This document shows positions 1 through 4,267 of a stretch of DNA of 5,058 nt, in pieces. Numbering within the stretch: the first letter of the stretch is position 1; every line of letters begins with the position of its first letter. The stretch lies in contig PHCL01000129.1 of the NCBI GenBank assembly GCA_002842195.1, forward strand, positions 1 through 5,058. Reading direction: 5' to 3'. The DNA comes from Betaproteobacteria bacterium HGW-Betaproteobacteria-20 (lineage in GTDB: Bacteria > Pseudomonadota > Gammaproteobacteria > Burkholderiales > Methylophilaceae). The notes under the pieces were generated by a model, which had not been told where the DNA came from, searched no databases, and was given only the letters and a program-made list of their open reading frames with translations. The translations under genes and the position numbers were made by a program.

Positions 1-2
1 AT

Positions 3-79
3 TGGGGAGTCGCCAAGTTGGTTAAGGCACTGGGTTTTGATCCCAGCATCCGAAGGTTCGAGTCCTTCCTCCTCAGCCA
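3..79 (+). tRNA. tRNA-Gln (anticodon UUG)
   Basis: A complete 77-nt cloverleaf can be folded. The acceptor strands are 3-9 and 70-76, with one G-U pair (third pair). The anticodon stem CTGGG/CCCAG (30-34, 42-46) encloses loop 35-41 with anticodon TTG at 37-39. The T-arm is GAAGG/CCTTC around TTCGAGT, the discriminator is G, and the CCA end is encoded at 77-79. The U1-A72 first pair and G73 are typical of bacterial tRNA-Gln. It reads CAA (and CAG by wobble) codons. Its position just upstream of prs matches the usual betaproteobacterial order, so it is probably transcribed from a promoter left of the window. Confidence 0.97.
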
Positions 80-122
80 AAATTTAGCATGTAGATAATC
101 AGTCTGCATTGAGTAAAATAAT

Positions 123-159
123 AAGCGTGTAGATTTTTGATTTACGCGCTTTTATTTTT
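123..159 (+). terminator. Rho-independent terminator after tRNA-Gln
   Basis: Stem AAGCGTGTA (123-131) pairs with TACGCGCTT (143-151) through nine pairs including one G-U. The loop can close further to five bases by GAT/ATT pairing. The run TTTTATTTTT follows at 150-159. It should end the tRNA-Gln transcript and separate it from prs. An A-rich stretch on the left side (115-124) means it may also work on the minus strand. Confidence 0.85.
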
Positions 160-176
160 ACTACGCTTTAATAGCA

Positions 177-197
177 AAAGCTTAATATTAAAGCTTT
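177..197. repeat. AT-rich inverted repeat in the prs leader
   Basis: AAAGCTT (177-183) and AAGCTTT (191-197) form a perfect 7-bp inverted repeat around AATATTA; the centre also contains the palindrome TTAATATTAA. It lies between the tRNA-Gln terminator and the prs promoter candidate. It could be a protein-binding operator or simply AT-rich DNA; no function can be assigned from sequence alone. Confidence 0.4.
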
Positions 198-228
198 AGT
201 ATTAAAAAGTATTTTTGTATTTTATCGC

Positions 229-237
229 TGGTATAAA
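229..237 (+). promoter_or_regulatory. Candidate extended -10 promoter of prs
   Basis: The string TGGTATAAA contains a TGn extension directly before TATAAA, five of six matches to TATAAT. The -35 position 17 bases upstream (GTATTT, 209-214) is poor, which extended -10 promoters tolerate. Transcription would begin near 244 and give a leader of about 19 nt carrying the ribosome-binding site. This is inferred from pattern only; other AT-rich hexamers in the leader could serve instead. Confidence 0.4.
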
Positions 238-249
238 ACCCGGCACAAT

Positions 250-254
250 AGGAA
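250..254 (+). promoter_or_regulatory. Ribosome-binding site that fixes the prs start
   Basis: AGGAA lies eight bases before the ATG at 263. It supports this start over the in-frame TTG at 215, which would add 16 residues absent from the Prs family and has no purine-rich site in front. Confidence 0.7.
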
Positions 255-262
255 ATCAGCAG

Positions 263-1213
263 ATGTCTAACGGCAACTTGATGGTCTTTACTGGCAACGC
301 CAACCCAGTGCTTGCGCAAGAAGTGGCTGCACACCTGGGTATCGCACTTGGCCACGCTCACGTAGGCACGTTCAGCGATGGTGAAACAACGGTTGAATTG
401 CTGGAAAATGTACGCGGTCGCGATGTTTTTGTATTGCAATCCACCAGCCACCCAACAAATGACAGCTTAATGGAAGTCATGGTCATGGTGGATGCACTGC
501 GCCGCTCATCTGCAGGCCGCATTACTGCCGCTATCCCCTACTTCGGTTATTCCAGGCAAGATCGCCGTCCACGTTCAGCGCGCGTTGCCATTACTGCAAA
601 AGTAGTGGCAAATATGCTCACGGGTGTCGGTGTTAATCGCCTGCTGACAATGGATTTACACTCAGACCAGATTCAAGGTTTTTTTGATATTCCGGTAGAT
701 AATATTTACGCTACGCCGATTTTGCTGGTCGATTTGTTAAAGCAGAATCATGAAGATTTAATGGTAGTTTCACCTGATGTTGGCGGCGTTGTGCGTGCTC
801 GCGCTGCGGCCAAACAACTAAATTCAGATTTAGCTATTATTGACAAACGTCGCCCAAAACCGAATGTCGCCAAAGTAATGAACATTATTGGCGATGTCGC
901 CGGACGTACCTGCGTGATTATGGATGACATGGTTGATACCGCAAATACACTTTGCGAAGCAGCCGCCGCACTAAAAGAACACGGCGCAAAAAAAGTAATT
1001 GCTTACGCGACACATCCAGTATTATCTGGCGGCGCCGCGGCACGTATTATGAATTCTGAATTAGATGAGTTAGTCGTTACCAACACCATTGCACTTGGCG
1101 AAGAGTCAGCCAATTGCAAAAAAATTCGCCAGTTAAGCGCGGCCGGGCTGTTGGCAGAAACGATACGCAGAATCAGCCAGGAGGATTCAGTAAGTTCGTT
1201 ATTTATGGACTAA
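263..1213 (+). CDS. prs: Ribose-phosphate pyrophosphokinase (PRPP synthetase), class I
   Basis: This cytosolic enzyme transfers pyrophosphate from ATP to ribose 5-phosphate, giving PRPP for purine, pyrimidine, NAD, His and Trp synthesis. The product is 316 residues, the usual class I length (about 315). Visible landmarks are FSDGE (37-41), the ATP-site YSRQDRR region (96-102), the metal ligand region [11 protein letters not shown] (131-141) with H133, SPDVGG (170-175) with D172, KRRPKPN (195-201), and the PRPP-binding loop DDMVDTANT (221-229). All catalytic landmarks are intact and the two phosphoribosyltransferase-fold halves are present. Residue 228 is Asn where E. coli has Gly, a variant I believe is seen in other betaproteobacterial Prs. 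The start is set by an ATG with AGGAA eight bases upstream. It stands between tRNA-Gln and rplY, with its own promoter candidate and no strong terminator after it, so some read-through into rplY is possible. Confidence 0.98.
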   Translation: MSNGNLMVFTGNANPVLAQEVAAHLGIALGHAHVGTFSDGETTVELLENVRGRDVFVLQSTSHPTNDSLMEVMVMVDALRRSSAGRITAAIPYFGYSRQDRRPRSARVAITAKVVANMLTGVGVNRLLTMDLHSDQIQGFFDIPVDNIYATPILLVDLLKQNHEDLMVVSPDVGGVVRARAAAKQLNSDLAIIDKRRPKPNVAKVMNIIGDVAGRTCVIMDDMVDTANTLCEAAAALKEHGAKKVIAYATHPVLSGGAAARIMNSELDELVVTNTIALGEESANCKKIRQLSAAGLLAETIRRISQEDSVSSLFMD

Positions 1214-1278
1214 CCATCGTCATTCTAATCAATGCCCTAAGTAGCCAACCTATTAGTTCATTAACTATCAGTTTGTTA

Positions 1279-1307
1279 ATGACAAGAAAATAAAAAAGTT
1301 TTTTAAT
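1279..1307 (+). promoter_or_regulatory. Candidate sigma-70 promoter of rplY
   Basis: ATGACA (1279-1284) matches TTGACA at five of six positions, and TTTAAT (1302-1307) matches TATAAT at five of six, with an exact 17-bp spacer. Initiation would fall near 1314, leaving a leader of about 85 nt before the rplY ATG. It is the best promoter pattern in the prs-rplY gap. Confidence 0.6.
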
Positions 1308-1308
1308 C

Positions 1309-1332
1309 CTGCTTTCTGGTCGCGGAAAGCAG
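1309..1332 (+). other. Hairpin between prs and rplY, possible weak terminator
   Basis: CTGCTTTC (1309-1316) and GAAAGCAG (1325-1332) form a perfect 8-bp stem around an 8-nt loop. It is followed only by TCTTTGTG, so it is at most a weak terminator for prs read-through. The predicted rplY start site (about 1314) falls inside the left arm, so only transcripts from prs would carry the complete stem. Confidence 0.45.
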
Positions 1333-1366
1333 TCTTTGTGAAGTAAGGCCCTCAAAAGCCCAGTAG

Positions 1367-1387
1367 TAAATTTAAGTTTTAAATTTA
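1367..1387 (+). other. A/T-only hairpin abutting the rplY Shine-Dalgarno
   Basis: TAAATTTAA (1367-1375) and TTAAATTTA (1379-1387) are a perfect 9-bp inverted repeat with a 3-nt loop. Its last base is the first base of the AGGAG ribosome-binding site (1387-1391). The stem contains no G-C pair, so it would be weak at growth temperature. A role in translation control is possible but unproven. Confidence 0.4.
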
Positions 1388-1398
1388 GGAGTAATAAA

Positions 1399-2019
1399 AT
1401 GTCTATCGAAATTAATGCAGTAAAGCGTGATGCAAAAGGTACGGGTGCGAGCCGCCGTCTTCGTCGCGCAGGCACAGTGCCAGGTGTAGTTTATGGTGGC
1501 GGCAAAGAAGCCATTCCACTGGAAATTAACGCTAAAGAGTTATTTCTTGAGTTTCGCCATGAGGCTTTCCATGCTTCAGTGCTAAGTTTGAACCTGGATG
1601 GCAAAAAAGAAAATGTATTGCTACGTGACTTTCAAATGCACCCAGTACGCAACACCATTCAACACATTGATTTTCAACGTGTCAGTGCTACTGAAAAAAT
1701 CCACGTTAAAGTTCCTTTCCACTTTATCAATGCGGATATTGCGCCAGGTGTAAAACTAGGCGGCGGCATTGTGGCACATATCTTAACTGAAGCAGACGTA
1801 AGCTGCTTGGCAAAAGATTTGCCAGAGTTCGTTGAAGTAGACGTGGCTAAACTTGAAATGGGCGACTCAATTCACTTGTCAGAACTTAAACTGCCAAAAG
1901 GCGTTTCATTTGTGCAATTAGCACATGGTGATGACGCTGCAGTAGCTTCTATCGCTAAAACACGCGGTGGTATTTCTGAAGCAGCGGCAGAAGAAACACC
2001 AGCAACTCCAGAAGCTTAA
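1399..2019 (+). CDS. rplY: 50S ribosomal protein L25, long form (TL5/CTC type)
   Basis: L25 binds 5S rRNA in the central protuberance of the large subunit; the long TL5/CTC form is also called general stress protein Ctc. The 206-residue product has the N-terminal 5S-binding domain (about 3-95), with GTGASRRLRRAGTVPGVVYG at 14-33 and RDFQMHPVRNTIQHIDFQRV at 75-94, both family hallmarks. A C-terminal beta domain follows (about 100-188), with APGVKLGGGIV (115-125), VSCLAKDLPEF (134-144) and IHLSELKLPKGV (158-169). The end is a low-complexity Ala/Glu/Pro tail (194-206). The start is secure: AGGAG seven bases before the ATG. It likely has its own promoter at 1279-1307 and is closed by the terminator at 2039-2070. 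The gene lies between prs and pth as in many proteobacteria. Confidence 0.97.
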   Translation: MSIEINAVKRDAKGTGASRRLRRAGTVPGVVYGGGKEAIPLEINAKELFLEFRHEAFHASVLSLNLDGKKENVLLRDFQMHPVRNTIQHIDFQRVSATEKIHVKVPFHFINADIAPGVKLGGGIVAHILTEADVSCLAKDLPEFVEVDVAKLEMGDSIHLSELKLPKGVSFVQLAHGDDAAVASIAKTRGGISEAAAEETPATPEA

Positions 2020-2038
2020 GTTTTAAGCATGCAACAGA

Positions 2039-2070
2039 ACGCGCACTTTGGTACGAAGTGCGCGTTTTTT
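2039..2070 (+). terminator. Strong Rho-independent terminator after rplY
   Basis: ACGCGCACTT (2039-2048) pairs perfectly with AAGTGCGCGT (2056-2065) around the 7-nt loop TGGTACG, and TTTTTT occupies 2065-2070. There is no A-run on the left, so it works on the plus strand only. It lies wholly between rplY and pth and ends 17 bases before the pth ATG, implying that pth depends on read-through or on a promoter hidden within rplY. Confidence 0.92.
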
Positions 2071-2087
2071 ATTGGTACTATTGCATT

Positions 2088-2663
2088 ATGAACGGAATTA
2101 AACTTTTTGTAGGCTTGGGTAATCCCGGCGACAAGTACGCCGCAACGCGCCATAATGCCGGATTTTGGTGGGTAGATCAGCTCGCAGCGCAAACCAATAG
2201 CAAATTGGTATTAGACGCCAAGTTTTTTTGTGTGGCTGGTAAACTAAGTCCGACTGCTGACACCTGGCTGCTTAAACCCACTACTTTTATGAATGCGAGT
2301 GGCAAAGCGGTTGCAGCATTGGCCAATTATTACAAAATTGCACCTGCACAAATTCTGGTTATTCATGATGAGTTAGACTTACAACCGAACACGGCAAAAC
2401 TGAAAAAAGGCGGCGGCAACAGCGGGCATAATGGCCTAAAAGACATTACTGCCGCGCTTGGCACACAAGATTTTTGGCGCTTACGAATAGGCATCGGCCA
2501 TCCGGGTGATCGTAGCGAAGTGGTAAACTTTGTACTGAAAGCGCCCACAAAAGATGAACAGGCCGCAATCAACCAATGTGTTGATGACAGCATGCAAATT
2601 GTGCCGTACTTGTTAAGCGGCGACTTTGAAACTGCGATGTTAAAATTGCATACTAAAAAATAA
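2088..2663 (+). CDS. pth: Peptidyl-tRNA hydrolase (Pth1 family)
   Basis: This cytosolic enzyme cleaves the ester bond of peptidyl-tRNAs released from stalled ribosomes and so recycles tRNA; it is essential in E. coli. The 191-residue product is of normal family length. It shows GLGNPG (9-14), TRHNAGFWWVD (20-30) with the catalytic His at 22, KPTTFMNASG (63-72) with the conserved Asn at 69, HDELD (93-97) with the catalytic Asp at 94, and KKGGGNSGHNGLKDI (106-120) with His114/Asn115. These correspond to the E. coli active-site residues Asn10, His20, Asn68, Asp93 and His113. The ATG at 2088 gives the family-typical N-terminus; an upstream in-frame GTG at 2058 lies within the rplY terminator and is rejected. 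No good Shine-Dalgarno precedes the ATG (the bases are ATTGGTACTATTGCATT), which suggests weak initiation. The next gene, ychF, is a frequent neighbour of pth. Confidence 0.97.
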   Translation: MNGIKLFVGLGNPGDKYAATRHNAGFWWVDQLAAQTNSKLVLDAKFFCVAGKLSPTADTWLLKPTTFMNASGKAVAALANYYKIAPAQILVIHDELDLQPNTAKLKKGGGNSGHNGLKDITAALGTQDFWRLRIGIGHPGDRSEVVNFVLKAPTKDEQAAINQCVDDSMQIVPYLLSGDFETAMLKLHTKK

Positions 2664-2671
2664 GTTTTCTG

Positions 2672-2751
2672 GTCATTTCGACGAAAATCGGAATCTTGCG
2701 CCTTTATTCACGACTTAAAAGCTAGCAGATTCCTATTAAACTAAAAGTGAC
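2672..2751. repeat. Eroded palindromic MITE-like element between pth and ychF
   Basis: The 80-bp stretch is organised as nested palindromes. Ends GTCATTT (2672-2678) and AAGTGAC (2745-2751) pair with one G-U. The left half folds as ATTTCGA/TCGGAAT (2675-2681, 2688-2694) around a CGAAAA loop. GGAATCTTGC (2690-2699) pairs with GCAGATTCC (2725-2733) with one bulged base. The layout and the GTCATT, GGAATC, CCTTTA and GATTCC words resemble a widespread proteobacterial intergenic repeat of the GTCATTCC...GGAATCCAG type; this is from memory and unverified. The right-hand small hairpin has decayed. It fills almost all of the 113-bp pth-ychF gap and may also act as the end of the pth transcript. Confidence 0.6.
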
Positions 2752-2776
2752 ATCAATTAGCTGTATTGGAAAAAAT

Positions 2777-3862
2777 ATGAAATGTGGAATTGTAGGCTTG
2801 CCAAATGTAGGGAAATCCACCCTGTTCAACGCCATTACCAAAGCAGGTATTGCGGCTGAAAACTATCCATTTTGCACCATTGAGCCTAACGTGGGCATTG
2901 TAGAAGTACCGGACAAACGCATGCAGCCGTTAATCGACATCGTAAAGCCACAACGCATTCAACCTGCCATTGTTGAAATGGTCGACATTGCAGGCTTAGT
3001 TGCCGGCGCATCAAAAGGTGAAGGTCTGGGCAACAAGTTTTTAGCTAATATCCGCGAAACAGACGCAATTGCACACGTAGTGCGCTGCTTTGAAGACAGC
3101 AATGTGATTCATGTGGCTAACAAAATAGACCCAATGTCTGACATTGAAGTTATTAACACTGAACTTGCGCTGGCTGACATGGAAACAGTAGAAAAAACCA
3201 TGCAGCGCGAAAGCAAAAAAGCAAAAAGCGGTGATAAAGAAGCCATTGCTTTAATGGCCGTGTTAGATAAAGTTTTACCTTGTTTAAACCAAGCCAAAGC
3301 CGTGCGCACGCTGGGCTTGGATGACGATGAACTGCAAATACTTAAACCACTTTGCCTGATTACCGTAAAGCCAGTGATGTACCTTGCCAACGTAGATGAA
3401 ACGGGCTTTGAAAATAACCCTCTTTTACAAAAAGTGATTGATTTAGGCAAAGCGGAACACGCGCCAGTCGTCGCCATTTGTGCCAAAATAGAATCTGAAA
3501 TTTCAGAACTGGAAGACGAAGATAAAGCCTTATTTTTAGCCGAGCTCGGCCAAGATGAACCTGGCCTGAACCGCGTAATCCGCGCTGCCTACGACTTACT
3601 CGGCCTGCAAACCTACTTTACCGCCGGCGTGCAAGAAGTGCGCGCCTGGACTGTTAAAAAAGGCGCAACCGCACCACAAGCCGCAGGCGTGATTCATACT
3701 GACTTTGAACGCGGCTTTATTCGTGCAGAAGTCATTCAATATGAAGAATACGTGAAAAATAAAGGCGAACAAGGCTCAAAAGAAGCAGGCAAAATGCGCC
3801 TTGAAGGCAAAGAATATATTGTGCAGGATGGTGATGTAATGCACTTTAGGTTTAACGTTTAG
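2777..3862 (+). CDS. ychF: Redox-regulated ribosome-binding ATPase YchF (Obg/OLA1 family)
   Basis: YchF/OLA1 proteins are P-loop NTPases that bind ribosomes and prefer ATP to GTP; in E. coli YchF is linked to oxidative-stress response and non-AUG initiation. The 361-residue product is near the usual 363. It shows the P-loop GLPNVGKST (7-15), the switch I region [12 protein letters not shown] (29-40), G3 [20 protein letters not shown] (70-89), the divergent G4-like NVDE (205-208) expected for an ATP-binding member, and a C-terminal TGS domain containing [33 protein letters not shown] and the terminal [12 protein letters not shown] coiled-coil-like charged helical insert follows the G3 region (about 125-180). 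The ATG at 2777 gives the canonical [14 protein letters not shown] start, with GGAAAA as a modest ribosome-binding site. An in-frame GTG at 2747 is rejected because it falls in the repeat element and adds ten non-family residues. The gene is flanked by intergenic repeats on both sides. Confidence 0.98.
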   Translation: MKCGIVGLPNVGKSTLFNAITKAGIAAENYPFCTIEPNVGIVEVPDKRMQPLIDIVKPQRIQPAIVEMVDIAGLVAGASKGEGLGNKFLANIRETDAIAHVVRCFEDSNVIHVANKIDPMSDIEVINTELALADMETVEKTMQRESKKAKSGDKEAIALMAVLDKVLPCLNQAKAVRTLGLDDDELQILKPLCLITVKPVMYLANVDETGFENNPLLQKVIDLGKAEHAPVVAICAKIESEISELEDEDKALFLAELGQDEPGLNRVIRAAYDLLGLQTYFTAGVQEVRAWTVKKGATAPQAAGVIHTDFERGFIRAEVIQYEEYVKNKGEQGSKEAGKMRLEGKEYIVQDGDVMHFRFNV

Positions 3863-3885
3863 CTGCGCGAGGTTTAACGTTTAGC
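3848..3885. repeat. 16-bp direct repeat spanning the ychF stop codon
   Basis: AGGTTTAACGTTTAGC occurs at 3848-3863, where it encodes the last residues and the TAG stop of ychF, and again exactly at 3870-3885, six bases later (period 22). The second copy is noncoding. Replication slippage or a small duplication is the simplest origin. Confidence 0.9.
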
Positions 3886-3892
3886 ATATCAT

Positions 3893-3961
3893 TCAAATAC
3901 CCGTTCATGGTGAGCCTGTCGAACCACCTCTTCGACAAGCTCAGGGTAAACGGTCATTTGA
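3893..3961. repeat. REP-like imperfect palindrome downstream of ychF
   Basis: A 23-base left arm (3901-3923, starting CCGTTCATGG and ending TGTCGAA) and right arm (3931-3953, starting TTCGACAAGC and ending AAACGG) are inverted copies with five mismatches around the loop CCACCTC. The stem resumes outside as TCAAAT (3893-3898) with ATTTGA (3956-3961). The core TGAGC-TGTCGAA word matches a palindromic repeat family that I recall as common between genes of many proteobacteria; the match was not checked. It has no T-run, so it is not a typical terminator, though it may stabilise the 3' end of ychF mRNA. Confidence 0.75.
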
Positions 3962-4007
3962 TGCAAAAGTAAATTAGCTAAAATCACCCTAAAAACACAA
4001 ACTATTT

Positions 4008-4036
4008 TTGACAACAAGCGCCTAAACCACTAGAAT
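4008..4036 (+). promoter_or_regulatory. Strong sigma-70 promoter of tRNA-Met
   Basis: A perfect TTGACA (4008-4013), a 17-bp spacer and TAGAAT (4031-4036, five of six) form a near-consensus promoter. The next bases, TGCGCC (4037-4042), are a GC-rich discriminator like those of stable-RNA promoters under stringent (ppGpp) control. Initiation near 4043 would give a leader of about 45 nt to be trimmed from the tRNA precursor. Confidence 0.85.
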
Positions 4037-4087
4037 TGCGCCCTTGCTAAAGCTTAAGAATTTAAAACTTTGCAACCCAGTTTAAAC

Positions 4088-4164
4088 GGTGATGTAGCTC
4101 AGCTGGTTAGAGCACAGGATTCATAATCCTGGGGTCGAGGGTTCAAGTCCCTCTTTCACCACCA
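4088..4164 (+). tRNA. tRNA-Met (anticodon CAU), elongator type
   Basis: A 77-nt cloverleaf folds with D-arm GCTC/GAGC, anticodon stem CAGGA/TCCTG around TTCATAA with anticodon CAT at 4122-4124, variable loop GGGTC, T-arm GAGGG/CCCTC around TTCAAGT, discriminator A and encoded CCA. G1-C72 pairing rules against the initiator, which has a mismatch there. The variable-region GGGGTC resembles elongator Met more than the lysidine-modified tRNA-Ile2, which also has a CAT anticodon and cannot be fully excluded. The acceptor stem is imperfect: pair 6-67 is U-U (4093/4155) and pair 7-66 is G-U (4094/4154). It has its own promoter and terminator, so it is a single-gene transcript. Confidence 0.9.
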
Positions 4165-4167
4165 AAT

Positions 4168-4202
4168 AAAAAAGCCGCGCCTTTGGGCGTGGCTTTTTTA
4201 TT
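4168..4202. terminator. Bidirectional Rho-independent terminator after tRNA-Met
   Basis: AAAAAAGCCGCGCC (4168-4181) pairs with GGCGTGGCTTTTTT-type bases (4186-4199) with a single G-U pair and a TTTG loop. The A-run on the left and T-run on the right make it functional on both strands. It starts four bases after the tRNA CCA and isolates tRNA-Met from hsdM. Confidence 0.93.
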
Positions 4203-4267
4203 AGCGGTACACTTATACGTTTAAAGTGCAAATAGCTTAGCCTTCATAACAAAACATTGGGGTAGTC

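Noticed and set aside
215..262. In-frame TTG extension adding 16 residues to the N-terminus of Prs
   Set aside because: The family begins at the residue encoded by the ATG at 263, and AGGAA stands eight bases before it. The extension overlaps the promoter candidate.
1203..1475. Minus-strand open frame of 90 codons across the prs-rplY gap
   Set aside because: It reads antisense through the rplY promoter, leader and start, has an arginine-rich composition imposed by the other strand, and resembles no family I know.
2058..2087. GTG start for pth ten codons upstream
   Set aside because: It lies in the right arm of the rplY terminator and the extra residues do not fit the Pth family.
2747..2776. 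GTG start for ychF ten codons upstream
   Set aside because: It falls in the end of the repeat element, lacks a ribosome-binding site and adds residues before the canonical [14 protein letters not shown] start.
3119..3130. NKID at residues 115-118 of YchF, resembling the GTPase G4 motif NKxD
   Set aside because: In this family the nucleotide-specificity motif is the later NxxE (here NVDE 205-208). The NKID sits in the loop where relatives have a G-x-x-D/N-P word, so it is probably a look-alike and no evidence of GTP preference.
3109..3486. Minus-strand open frame of 125 codons inside ychF
   Set aside because: It lies wholly opposite a highly conserved gene and its translation (Ser/Leu/Ala-rich) looks like a complement shadow. 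The shorter minus-strand frames in prs and pth were dismissed for the same reason.
4210..4228. CACTT...AAGTG dyad before hsdM as a controller-protein operator
   Set aside because: Only five paired bases per arm with a 9-bp spacer, easily expected by chance, and type I systems rarely use a controller protein.
4220..4250. TTTAAA ... CATAAC as a promoter for hsdM
   Set aside because: The spacer is 19 bp and CATAAC matches only four of six bases; too weak to call although some promoter must exist nearby.
4256..4267. ATTGGGGTAGTC before hsdM resembling the first bases of tRNA-Gln (ATTGGGGAGTC)
   Set aside because: The match is about 11 bases with one indel, does not involve the 3' end of the tRNA as an integration site would, and is likely chance.
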